A stretch of DNA of 64,000 nt. Origin: Actinoallomurus sp963799975 (lineage in GTDB: Bacteria > Actinomycetota > Actinomycetes > Streptosporangiales > Streptosporangiaceae). The stretch lies in NCBI GenBank assembly GCA_963799975.1, contig CAWCZF010000006.1, forward strand, positions 4,030,001 to 4,094,000. The letters are read 5' to 3'. This document shows, piece by piece, positions 6,501-14,926 of this stretch. Numbering within the stretch: the first letter of the stretch is position 1; the number at the start of each line of letters is the position of its first letter. A program made the position numbers and the translations under genes. Below the pieces are notes generated by a model. The model searched no databases, was not told where the DNA came from, and worked only from the letters and a program-made list of their open reading frames with translations.

Positions 6501-9389
6501 TCATGCGTCGAAGAACGGGACCGCTCCCCCTGGGTCGTCGAAGGCGGCCGCGTAACGCAGAGGCCAGTCCAGTACGTCCTCCAGCCACCGTACGCGCAGC
6601 TGTTCGGCGACGTACGCGACGCGTTCGGGTGGGTCCACGCCCAGGCCCGTCACGGCCAGATCTGCGGCCACGCCCGCGTGGTCGTCGTCGCCGAGGATGG
6701 CTACGCGCACGATCGGGCGGTTGGACTCCAGGGCCATCGACAGCGGGTGACGGCGCAGGGCGCGTACGCGGTGGCCGAACAGGGGCTCAGGGGGCTCCTG
6801 GAGGCCCGGCAGCGCATAGTCCAGCGACGGCACCGGGCCGCGTTTGCCCGGCACAGCGCCGCCGGGCGGGAACAGCCGGCTCATCTCGTGCAGCCACCGC
6901 AGCTGCGGGATCACCCAGGTCTGCCCCGGCGGCGGGTCGTCGCGGCGGCGCGGGTCGGCCAGCAGGCGGCCGGCCACCGCGGCGACGGTCTCGGTCAACC
7001 GCTCCGGCGCGTATGTCGCGCGCAGTACGGCGGAGCGGGTGCCGATGGCGCGGTCGAGGACCGTCGCGAGCATGCACTCGCGCAGCCGCGGAGGTTGCGC
7101 CGCCCAGGCGGGCCCGAGTTCGGCGGGCACCCGGGGCATCGGCCGGTTCACCAGGTGCGCCAGCACGAGCGTGTCGGCCCACACGCGCAACCACGCCCAC
7201 GAGGTGGCCGCCGCGGACAGGTCCGCCTCCCGCAGCTCGTACAGCGAACACGCGCGCCCCTCGCGGCAGGAGACGCCGCACGCCGCCGAGCGGCGGCCGT
7301 CCAGCGGAGGGAGCGGGCCCGGCAGCACGTGCTCGCGGTCTTGGCCCAGGGGTACGCGGATGCGCAACGGGCGGTCCATGCCGTCGGCGAACACCGCCGC
7401 CGACCCCGGCGGCAGCGACACCACCTCGCGCGACTGGTCCTCGTCGAGGTTCATCGCGGCGCCGACGAGCCGCCGGTCGTCATGCGCCGGCAACCGGTGT
7501 ACGACCTTGAGCGCGGTGTTCTTGACCACGTCGGGGACGAGCTTGGTGGGGATCTGCTCGGCCACGACGATGCCCTCGCCGTACGCGCGGATCTCGGCGA
7601 GCATGCCGGCGAACAGCTCCACCGCGTGGGCGCTGGCGTGTGCCTCGCCGCGGTTTCGCAGCAGCCGGTGTGCCTCCTCGATCACGATCACGTGCGCCAG
7701 CCCGCCCGCGGCGGAGTCGTGGCGACGGGCGCGCAGCCGCAGATGCTCGACGATGCGGATGATCAGGGTGCCCATGAGGAACGCCTTGTCCTCATCGTTG
7801 GCCACGTCCTCGATCGCGAGTACGACGTTGCGGCTCAGCAGGCCCGAGATGTCGGCCGGGTGCCCGCCCTCGAAGAACCGGCCGGCCGAGCCGATGCGCA
7901 GCGACCGCAGGCGTACGTCCACGAAGCCCTTGACGTCGGCCATCAGCTCGTTGCCATACCCCACGTCACTGATCACCTGGAGCGCGGCCTTCTGCAGCTG
8001 TTCGAGCGTCGGCACGGTGGGCTCGATCGCCGAGCCGGGACGCCCTCGGCCGGTGACCACGTCCCAGCCGTTGGCCTCATAGACCCGCTGCAACGCCTGC
8101 GACATGATCTGCGGGAACGGTTCTTCGGCGTCGAACGCCGCCTGGAACAGCGCCCGCACCATGTCGATGTGCGCCTGCACCGGATAGCCCGGCTCGGGCG
8201 CGAGCGGGTTGACGGAGACGGGCACCGCCGCGGGGTCGGAGGGGTTGACCACCGTCACCGGCGCGCCGATGCGCCCGGACATGCGGGCGTACTCCGACTT
8301 GGCCGGCTCGATCGCGAGCCACGGTATCCCGGCCTTGGTCAGCTGTTCGAGCAGGTGGCGTACGGTCTGTGACTTGCCGGAGCCGGTCGAGCCGGTCACG
8401 AAGACGTGCCGGTTGAGCGTCTGCGGCGGCACCGTGAACGTGCCGACCTGGCGGTCCTGCCCGTCGAGGATCACGCCCAGCGCGAGCCCGTCCGGATCCT
8501 CGCCGCCGTCGGGGCCGCCCACCTCGGAGGTCACGTCGAAGTAGCCGGCGTCGAGCACCCGCAGGCCCGGCACCTCGCGGCGCGGCAGCCCGGCGAGCGC
8601 GGCCAGCGCACCCGCGGTCGCGATGAACGGGGACTTCAGGTCCTGGTCCTGGGTGTCGACGTGCACCGCCTCGTGGAAGCGTACGGACCGCTGTCCCGAA
8701 CGCAGCCGGTACGGGTGGTGGCTCATCTCGACCGAGCCGACGAGTACGGGCGCGATCTGGTCCAGCTCCTGCGCGGACGACGCGCCCGCCAGCACGCGTA
8801 CGCTCCAGAGCCCGGCCTCCTGGAACGCCTCCAGCTCGGCCATGCGGCGTTGCAGCCGCTCGACGGCGAGTTCGTCGTCGCCGCGCCGCTGCACCTGGAG
8901 TTCGTACTGCAGGTCGGTGACCTCGTCCTTCAGCACCTGCTCGCCGCACTGCCCGGCGATGACCAGCCAGCCGAACGGGCGGCCCATGAGCGTGACGAGC
9001 GTCGACTCGAACAAGCTGGGGCCCTTGTCGTCGCGCGTTGAGGTGAGCGGCGGCGCGAGCCGTGCCGGGCAGCGGCTCCAGGTCATGGCCGCGGCGTCGG
9101 CGAGCCAGTCGTCGCCGATCTCGACGCCGCGCGCGCCGTTGGGGAACAGCAGGCTCTCCCGGCGCTCGCCCGATGGCGTGAGCGGCCCGGCGTTGGTGAT
9201 CAGTTCGAGCGGCGCGCCGCCGCCGCGCGACATCCAGCCGACGACGAACGGGCGGCCGCCCTGGGCCGCCGACAGCACCGCGGGCAGCACCGTGACGAAG
9301 TCCCACTCGGCCGAGGACCGCTGCGCCGGCGAAAGGATCGCCTGAATTCGGTACCACGGACCCTGAAGTCCCCCAGCAACCCCTGCCAT
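6501..9389 (-). CDS. large HerA/FtsK-superfamily ATP-binding protein
   Basis: About 962 residues. Walker A is GSTGSGKS at residues ~333-340 (preceded by NRHVFVT). Walker B is VIVIEEAHRLL near 570, with a DUF87/HerA-like layout including PAKSEYARM and RLPAHDDRRLVGAAMNL. HerA-type ATPases form hexamers that move DNA or protein. Regions before 320 and after ~700 are not recognised; the end is an alpha-rich Arg/Leu domain with CRECMLATVL-like Cys residues. No transmembrane helix is seen. The start is uncertain: ATG 9389 is chosen to avoid overlap with the divergent gene at 9454, but ATG 9440 is possible. It may correspond to the large ATPase of the Streptomyces cmd cluster; that is memory-based inference. 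Confidence 0.75.
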   Translation of the reverse strand: MAGVAGGLQGPWYRIQAILSPAQRSSAEWDFVTVLPAVLSAAQGGRPFVVGWMSRGGGAPLELITNAGPLTPSGERRESLLFPNGARGVEIGDDWLADAAAMTWSRCPARLAPPLTSTRDDKGPSLFESTLVTLMGRPFGWLVIAGQCGEQVLKDEVTDLQYELQVQRRGDDELAVERLQRRMAELEAFQEAGLWSVRVLAGASSAQELDQIAPVLVGSVEMSHHPYRLRSGQRSVRFHEAVHVDTQDQDLKSPFIATAGALAALAGLPRREVPGLRVLDAGYFDVTSEVGGPDGGEDPDGLALGVILDGQDRQVGTFTVPPQTLNRHVFVTGSTGSGKSQTVRHLLEQLTKAGIPWLAIEPAKSEYARMSGRIGAPVTVVNPSDPAAVPVSVNPLAPEPGYPVQAHIDMVRALFQAAFDAEEPFPQIMSQALQRVYEANGWDVVTGRGRPGSAIEPTVPTLEQLQKAALQVISDVGYGNELMADVKGFVDVRLRSLRIGSAGRFFEGGHPADISGLLSRNVVLAIEDVANDEDKAFLMGTLIIRIVEHLRLRARRHDSAAGGLAHVIVIEEAHRLLRNRGEAHASAHAVELFAGMLAEIRAYGEGIVVAEQIPTKLVPDVVKNTALKVVHRLPAHDDRRLVGAAMNLDEDQSREVVSLPPGSAAVFADGMDRPLRIRVPLGQDREHVLPGPLPPLDGRRSAACGVSCREGRACSLYELREADLSAAATSWAWLRVWADTLVLAHLVNRPMPRVPAELGPAWAAQPPRLRECMLATVLDRAIGTRSAVLRATYAPERLTETVAAVAGRLLADPRRRDDPPPGQTWVIPQLRWLHEMSRLFPPGGAVPGKRGPVPSLDYALPGLQEPPEPLFGHRVRALRRHPLSMALESNRPIVRVAILGDDDHAGVAADLAVTGLGVDPPERVAYVAEQLRVRWLEDVLDWPLRYAAAFDDPGGAVPFFDA

Positions 9390-9453
9390 CCATGCAGGAT
9401 TACAGTGCCGCACCCTTTCGTGCCAGGGGATGCGGGCCATTGAGAGGAGCATC

Positions 9454-10251
9454 GTGTCCGACCGTGACAGACCGAGGTTCCTGCCGCCGGAGGAGCCGCC
9501 CGCCGAGCCACCGGCCGAGCCCGCGGACGACGCCCCGATGCTGCCCTGGGGACAACGGCCGCCGGGCCCGGCACGCGGGGTGATGATCCTCGTCGCGGCG
9601 GCGGGTGTGTCGCTGCTGGTCGCGGTGGGCGGCCTGGCGTTCCTGCGGTCCGGCGGCCCGTCGCTCGCACATACGGGGCCCTCGCCGACGGTCGCCTCGG
9701 GCCCGGAGTTCGCCTCGGTGCCGGATCCCTGCGAGGCCGCCGCGCCCGCGGACGTACGCTCGGCGCGGCCGCGGCACTTCAAGTACTCCTGCTCGTGGGA
9801 GATCCTGCGGCCCGACCGCTCGCGCTCGCTGGAGGTGGAGTTCCAGCTGGAGCGGTCCGATCCGGGCCTGGGCACGTCGGGCTCGGTCGGGGCGGCGCGC
9901 GACTTCGCCGACGACCTCGCCTACGCCGCCGACGGCGGTCGCAACGGCGGCTTCGAGAGCGATCCGGGGCGCCTCGACACCGGAGGCACGGCCGACGAGG
10001 CGTTCGCCGCCCACGCGACGAACCTGATCGTCTCGGGGCCTACGGAACGCACCGCGACCTCGTACGACATGGGCGGCGCGCTGGTCGAGCTCCGCAGGAA
10101 CAACGTCGTGCTGACGGTGAAGTGGCGCGGCGCGGACTACCCGGCGAGCGTACGGGGACGGCAGAAGCTCGTGGGCACACGGCTCCCCTATCCGGCGGCA
10201 CGGCAGCAGGCGCTGTCGATCGCGAACGGGCTGATGGAAAGGCTGCACTAG
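9454..10251 (+). CDS. membrane-anchored extracytoplasmic protein, unknown
   Basis: About 265 residues. A short Pro/Glu-rich cytoplasmic head, one transmembrane helix at ~38-60 (GVMILVAAAGVSLLVAVGGL), a flexible linker, then an external domain with two cysteines (PDPCEAA, YSCSWEI), probably a disulfide. This layout recalls DUF3558-like and sensor domains of actinomycetes, but I cannot assign it. GTG at 9454 follows GAGAGGAGC; it is divergent from the HerA-like ATPase. The 64-base gap suggests a shared regulatory region. Confidence 0.65.
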   Translation: MSDRDRPRFLPPEEPPAEPPAEPADDAPMLPWGQRPPGPARGVMILVAAAGVSLLVAVGGLAFLRSGGPSLAHTGPSPTVASGPEFASVPDPCEAAAPADVRSARPRHFKYSCSWEILRPDRSRSLEVEFQLERSDPGLGTSGSVGAARDFADDLAYAADGGRNGGFESDPGRLDTGGTADEAFAAHATNLIVSGPTERTATSYDMGGALVELRRNNVVLTVKWRGADYPASVRGRQKLVGTRLPYPAARQQALSIANGLMERLH

Positions 10252-10306
10252 CCGATCGAGCGAGACGACCGCACCGGCCGATCGAGCACAAGCCGAACGG
10301 GCACGG

Positions 10307-12238
10307 CTAGCGCTTTCGCTTGCGGAAGTCGAGGCGTTCGGGCGGGGGCCCCAGGTTGGGGCTCGGGCGGTTGCCGTCCGGGGGTGTGATGTCGGGCTTG
10401 GCGTGGCGAGCCCGTGTCGGGCCCGTGGCCTCCTCGTACTCCTGGATGTTGGCCGTGGGCAGCGTCATGATGCCCGGGTTGGCGTCCACGAGCAGGATGC
10501 GCCGGCCCGACGGCTCGGCGTGGGTGAAGATCATCGCGGTTGGGGGCAGCTGCTGTAGCTCGTGCGGCTCCACCGCGAGTTCACGCGAGCCCTTTCCCGC
10601 GTCGGCCGCCAGTGACGTGCTCTGTCCCCACGCCGTCGCACGGCCGATGCCCTCCGGCAGGGCCTCCTCCGATGTGCCCGCCCCGTCGTACACCGACGGG
10701 ACCGAGCGGCCCACGGTGCTGACGTACGAGCCGTTCTCCGGGTCGGCCACCGCGTCGCCGAGCTTGTCGGTCAGCTCGGCGACCTCCAGCAGTTGCTTGG
10801 AGCCGATCTGCTCGGCCGCGACGCGCGCGTCCTCGGCGTTGCCCAGCCGCATGAAGCCCACGGCCGCGTCGCCGCGGCCGAGGCGTTCTTTCACGTGAGG
10901 CGGAATGGAGCGGTACATCAATACCAAGCCGGTCGACGTCGCCTCACACGAGTCGATCAGGCGGTCCAGCACGTCGCCGCGTAGCTTCTCCGCGCCGCAG
11001 AGCATCAGCGTGTGCGCCCACGGCTCGCCGCCGCGTGAGGCACGGAGCACGTGGGTCAGCGCGGCGGCGACGTACGTGCCGAGCACCCGGTTGGTGAGCA
11101 CGCCCGCGCGGCGGTCGGTGGTGATGACGCGCAGCCGGCTCGGCGGGTGCAGTGTCGGGGTCGCGCCGAGCTTCTCCAGCTTGCGCAGCTGCGACTCCAG
11201 CGCCCACGCACGTTCGATGACGACGCGGTCGGCGGCGCCGCGGCCGAACATCGTGGTGATCTTCGAGAGCTCCTCGTCGGTGATGAGGCCGTTGCGCAGG
11301 TCGTCGCGGGGGTCGCCCACCTGGGCCAGGGCGCGCAGCGCCGCCGTGATGCGCGGGATCGAGGCACGCCCGCCGAACACTCCGAGGACCCGTTCGAGGA
11401 TCGCGTTGTCAAAGGACAGGTCGCGGGTGCTCGACTGCTCCTCGCTGACGCTCACCACGAGCGAGAGCACGTCCGCGAGTTCCGCCGGGCCCAGGCCGTG
11501 GGTGAGGTCGAGTTGCGGCAGGTCGCCGGGCAGCACCCAGACCAGCGGGCGTTCGCCCTGGTCGTTGCCGAGCTCGACGAGCTCCTTGGCGACCGCGCCC
11601 TCCGACAGGTCCAGCACGGTGACCTGGGAGCCGCTCGCGAGCCGCGCCGCGCCCATCATCGTGACCGTCGCCGACCAGCCCGCGAGGGTGCCGCCGGCCA
11701 CGTCCACGCGTCCGACGCCCTGCGGCACCGTCACCGCGTACCACTCGTGCTGTGAGTCGAACGCCTCCCGGCGATGCCGCCATTCCTGGTAGGCGCGCGC
11801 GTGCTCGGCGTGTGCGGCCTCCAGGCGCCGCCGCCGCTCCTCCTCACGGCGCTCGTATCGCTCCGCCTCCTCGGCCATCCGTGCGCGCAGCGCCTTTTCG
11901 CTCTGCCAGATCGAGTAGCCGGTGATGACCGCGATGGCGGCGCACGCCACCAGTCCCGCGACCGCGAACGCCCACGGGAGCGTGCCGGTCACACCGGCGA
12001 CGATGAAGAGGAGCGCTCCCATTCCCGTGGCGACGCCGACCACCTTCAGCGGGCGGTTGAAGAGGTTCTCCTTCTGCCGCTGAGAGGCCAGCCACCTCTG
12101 GTCGACCTTTTCCGACTCAGGTGGGGTGGGACGCTTCGGAGGAGGGCCGGGATCGTCGTGGACCTGGGCATAACGCCAGCCGACGTAGACGCGGCCTGGT
12201 TGCAGTAACCGCGCTTCGCGGGCTGTCACATCGACCAC
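10307..12238 (-). CDS. membrane protein with coiled coil and degenerate ATPase-like domain
   Basis: A 643-residue protein: N-terminal ~60 residues cytoplasmic, two transmembrane helices at ~66-108 (GMGALLFIVAGVTG, AVAGLVACAAIAVITGYSIW), a strong Glu/Arg coiled coil at ~112-165, then a large soluble domain. Its order of elements (VDVAGGTLAGWSATVTM, VTVLDLSEGA) recalls TraD/VirD4 conjugation ATPases, but no Walker A lysine is visible. The last 70 residues are basic and Pro-rich. A GTG start at 12238 or 12229 is possible. Its stop faces the 9454 gene convergently. It may work with the HerA-like ATPase as a non-catalytic coupling-type partner; this is inference. Confidence 0.6.
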   Translation of the reverse strand: MVDVTAREARLLQPGRVYVGWRYAQVHDDPGPPPKRPTPPESEKVDQRWLASQRQKENLFNRPLKVVGVATGMGALLFIVAGVTGTLPWAFAVAGLVACAAIAVITGYSIWQSEKALRARMAEEAERYERREEERRRRLEAAHAEHARAYQEWRHRREAFDSQHEWYAVTVPQGVGRVDVAGGTLAGWSATVTMMGAARLASGSQVTVLDLSEGAVAKELVELGNDQGERPLVWVLPGDLPQLDLTHGLGPAELADVLSLVVSVSEEQSSTRDLSFDNAILERVLGVFGGRASIPRITAALRALAQVGDPRDDLRNGLITDEELSKITTMFGRGAADRVVIERAWALESQLRKLEKLGATPTLHPPSRLRVITTDRRAGVLTNRVLGTYVAAALTHVLRASRGGEPWAHTLMLCGAEKLRGDVLDRLIDSCEATSTGLVLMYRSIPPHVKERLGRGDAAVGFMRLGNAEDARVAAEQIGSKQLLEVAELTDKLGDAVADPENGSYVSTVGRSVPSVYDGAGTSEEALPEGIGRATAWGQSTSLAADAGKGSRELAVEPHELQQLPPTAMIFTHAEPSGRRILLVDANPGIMTLPTANIQEYEEATGPTRARHAKPDITPPDGNRPSPNLGPPPERLDFRKRKR

Positions 12239-12390
12239 GTCCCGTGCTTCTTCGGCTTCTCTAGGGGCACAGCGTAGAAAGCTTCGCGTGAAGAGGGGTG
12301 CGGTTTCAACCGACTAGAGGGGTTGTCGAGTGACCAGGAGTGGCATAACCGGACATCAGGCGACAAATGACGACAAGAAACTCATTCCTC

Positions 12391-12813
12391 TCACCAGGGT
12401 GGCTGCTGATAACCCTGCTGCTGAGGCGGCTGACCTGGCTGGCCGTAGCCCTGCGGAGGCGGCTGCTGCCCCCATCCCTGCGGGGGAGGAGGCGGCTGCT
12501 GCTGACCTCCGTACGGCTGCTGCGGGTACCCCTGGGGAGGCGGCTGCTGGTAACCCTGCTGCGGGGGCGGCTGCTGCCCGTAGCCCTGCGGCGGCTGGCC
12601 CCAGGCGCCGTACGGCGAGCCGGGCGGGGGTGCCTGCTGCCAGGGCTGGCCGTACTGGCCCGGCTGACCGGGCACCTGGCCGTACTGGCCGATGTTGCGG
12701 CGCCGGGCCCGGCGGGTGACCGCCCCGATCCCGCCGACCACCACGATCACGATCAGGTAGACGATCAGCCTGATCGGCGCGTAGTAGTAGCTGTGGACGT
12801 ACGCGACGGTCAT
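12391..12813 (-). CDS. small membrane protein with Gln/Pro/Gly/Tyr-rich repeat tail
   Basis: A 140-residue protein with an N-terminal transmembrane helix (residues ~14-32, IRLIVYLIVIVVVGGIGAV), a stop-transfer RRARRR and ~100 residues of low-complexity QGYGQQPPP repeats. The topology suggests a short outside, long cytoplasmic disordered tail. Such tails often mediate self-association. ATG at 12813 has GAGG eight bases upstream. No family name. Upstream sequence to 12994 is non-coding. Confidence 0.6.
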   Translation of the reverse strand: MTVAYVHSYYYAPIRLIVYLIVIVVVGGIGAVTRRARRRNIGQYGQVPGQPGQYGQPWQQAPPPGSPYGAWGQPPQGYGQQPPPQQGYQQPPPQGYPQQPYGGQQQPPPPPQGWGQQPPPQGYGQPGQPPQQQGYQQPPW

Positions 12814-12994
12814 CTGGCCTCACTGCTCTCCATACGCGGGGAGCCGAAGGCTCACCTGTGCTGACTTGGACCGCCGTCGGCACGCGCCGGTTCCGCTGAT
12901 CCACCCCTTACGCCGCGCATCGTACGCCGCCGGGGTCATCTCGCGCATTCGGCACGCCCCAGTTTCTGTCGGGCGGCATCAGTAGTATGCGCGA

Positions 12995-13594
12995 ATGCCC
13001 GCCGATCGCCACGTCAGGGCGCAATTCTCCGCCGAGTCCATCGTCGTCTACCAGGCGTACTCCCCGCCGATCGCCGACGCCGCTCTCGCGGCGGGCACGT
13101 TCGCGGGCCCGTTCAAGCGCGACCGAATGACCTGGATCAAGCCCTCGTTCCTGTGGATGATGTACCGCTCGGGGTGGGCGGCCAAGCCCGGCCAAGAACG
13201 GGTTCTGGCGATCGAGCTGACCCGCGAGGGCTTCGAGTGGGCGCTCGCGCACGCGTCCCTCAGCCACTACGACCACCGCGTACACGAGAGCGCCGAGGCA
13301 TGGTCCGCGCAGAAACGCGCCAGTCCCGTACGCGTGCAGTGGGACCCGGAGCGCGCGATCACGATGACGCCGCTGCCCCACCGCGCGATCCAGATCGGCC
13401 TGTCGGGCGAGGCGGTGACCCGCTACGTGGACGAGTGGATCCGCGGCGTCACCGACGTCACGGCGCTGGCCACCGGCGTACGCCGGGCGCTGGCCGACGA
13501 CGGCCGCTCCTCCGCCGAGGCCATGCTCCCGGCAGAGGAGCGCTACCCGCTGCCCGACCACATCCGCGACCGGATCGGCGCCTCCCCCGGCTGA
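12995..13594 (+). CDS. DUF4291-family protein
   Basis: A 199-residue member of DUF4291, a widespread family of unknown function. The typical start (FSAESIVVYQAYSPPIADAAL), the core DRMTWIKPSFLWMMYRSGWA and VQWDPERA are all present. TAGTAT at 12983-12988 lies six bases before the ATG, implying a leaderless mRNA. It is convergent with mycP at 13606 (11-base gap) and does not look part of the T7SS. Confidence 0.85.
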   Translation: MPADRHVRAQFSAESIVVYQAYSPPIADAALAAGTFAGPFKRDRMTWIKPSFLWMMYRSGWAAKPGQERVLAIELTREGFEWALAHASLSHYDHRVHESAEAWSAQKRASPVRVQWDPERAITMTPLPHRAIQIGLSGEAVTRYVDEWIRGVTDVTALATGVRRALADDGRSSAEAMLPAEERYPLPDHIRDRIGASPG

Positions 13595-13605
13595 CGCGAC
13601 GCGCG

Positions 13606-14853
13606 TCAGCGGCGGGGTGGATCTCGGCGGGCCGGGCCGGCGCCGGCGTTCACCGGCCGCCGCCGCGCGACCGCGAGCGCGACCCCGGCGGCGACGAGCA
13701 GCACGGCCACGCCGACTCCGGCGATCAGCAGGGCCGGCGTGCCGCTCTTTCGCCGCACCAGTGGAGCCGTACGGCGACCAGTGGTCGGATTGGCGGTCGG
13801 GGCGGTCGTCGGCGCGCTCTTGGCCGAGAGCACGTCCAGCCGCGCGTACGGCGGGTTGGGCGCGGTGCTCGCCACCGTGAAACCGAGGTCCATGGCCCGA
13901 TGGACGCGGAACGCCCCGTAGCCGGTCTGGTCGTCCAGACCCGGCGGCGCGGAGTCCAACGCCGTGGCCATGGCGCGTTGCACGACCACGCGTGCCGACA
14001 TCGACGGGTTCGCGGCGCGTACGAGCGCGAGGCCGCCGGCCGTCAGCGCCGCGGCCTGGCTCGTCCCCGAACCGTTGGCGGCGTACCGGCCGTCACGGCC
14101 GACCCAGCCGATGCCGACGCCCGGCCCGGCCACCGCCGTGTACGGCACCCGCTGCGTGGACCGCCACGGCCGCACCCGCGCGTCGACCGCGCCGACGGCG
14201 AGGACGCCGGGACAGGACGCCGGCGCCTCGACCGCGTTGCCGACGCCTCCCGCGTCGCCGGTGGCCGCGGCGATGACCACGTCGTGCCGCGCGGCGTACT
14301 CCACGGAGGACAGGACGTCTTCTGGGCACTGGTTCGGATAGGCGTCGGCGGGAAACGCCTGAGAGATGCTGATGACCTTCGCGCCGTGGTCGACGGCATA
14401 GCGGATGCCCAGCGCGATGCGGTGGCGAAAGTCCGTCGCGGTCGCCGCGCCGTTGCCCACGGTCACCGGCAGCACGCGGGCCTGCGGGGCGACCCCCACC
14501 AGACCCGTGCGCCGGCCGCTGCCCACGATGAGGGCGGCCATCGCCGTACCGTGGCCGCCGCTGCGCGTGTCGGTGTCGGTACGGCCGTCGGTGCCCGCGC
14601 CGGTGACGTCGCCTCCGCGCAGCACCGATCCGGCGAGGTCAGGGAGCCGCGCGTTGACGCCCGTGTCCAGGACCGCGACGGTCACGCCCCTGCCCTGGGT
14701 GATCGGCCAGATCTTGTCGATGCCCCAGGACGAGAGCCACCACTCGTCGGCCCTCGGCACCGGTGTCGCGGCGCGTGCCGCCTGGGCCGGCGCCACCGCC
14801 AGGGGGACGGCGGCCATTAGGACGGCCGACAGGATCAACCGCGCCGAGCGCAC
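13606..14853 (-). CDS. mycP: mycosin 1 (type VII secretion-associated subtilisin-like protease)
   Basis: A 415-residue protein: signal peptide (1-27), S8 protease domain, and a C-terminal transmembrane anchor (~374-402) with a basic cytoplasmic tail. Catalytic residues are Asp63 (VAVLDTGV), His101 (GGHGTAMA) and Ser265 (GSGTSQAAA). The oxyanion-hole Asn is unusual: the AAAGN motif reads AAATGD, with Asp200 in its place. Mycosins stabilise and process T7SS components at the membrane. GTG at 14853 has AGAGG upstream. It is the last gene of the operon starting with the WXG100 pair at 17693. A second, canonical mycosin lies at 27887. Confidence 0.88.
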   Translation of the reverse strand: MRSARLILSAVLMAAVPLAVAPAQAARAATPVPRADEWWLSSWGIDKIWPITQGRGVTVAVLDTGVNARLPDLAGSVLRGGDVTGAGTDGRTDTDTRSGGHGTAMAALIVGSGRRTGLVGVAPQARVLPVTVGNGAATATDFRHRIALGIRYAVDHGAKVISISQAFPADAYPNQCPEDVLSSVEYAARHDVVIAAATGDAGGVGNAVEAPASCPGVLAVGAVDARVRPWRSTQRVPYTAVAGPGVGIGWVGRDGRYAANGSGTSQAAALTAGGLALVRAANPSMSARVVVQRAMATALDSAPPGLDDQTGYGAFRVHRAMDLGFTVASTAPNPPYARLDVLSAKSAPTTAPTANPTTGRRTAPLVRRKSGTPALLIAGVGVAVLLVAAGVALAVARRRPVNAGAGPARRDPPRR

Positions 14854-14926
14854 CCGATGACCTCTTCTCTCCGCAGCAGTAGTGGGCAGGGCGCACGCGC
14901 CCTGCCCACTCTGTCGAGACTCTCGA

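Noticed and set aside
6678..8372. Long plus-strand frames (up to 564 codons) inside the HerA-like ATPase gene
   Set aside because: Antisense shadows of a high-GC gene. They are Arg/Ala/His-rich with no family match, while the minus-strand frame has clear Walker motifs.
10307..12238. EccE identity for the two-helix coiled-coil protein
   Set aside because: The two N-terminal helices fit, but the long coiled coil and TraD-like soluble domain do not match EccE as I know it.
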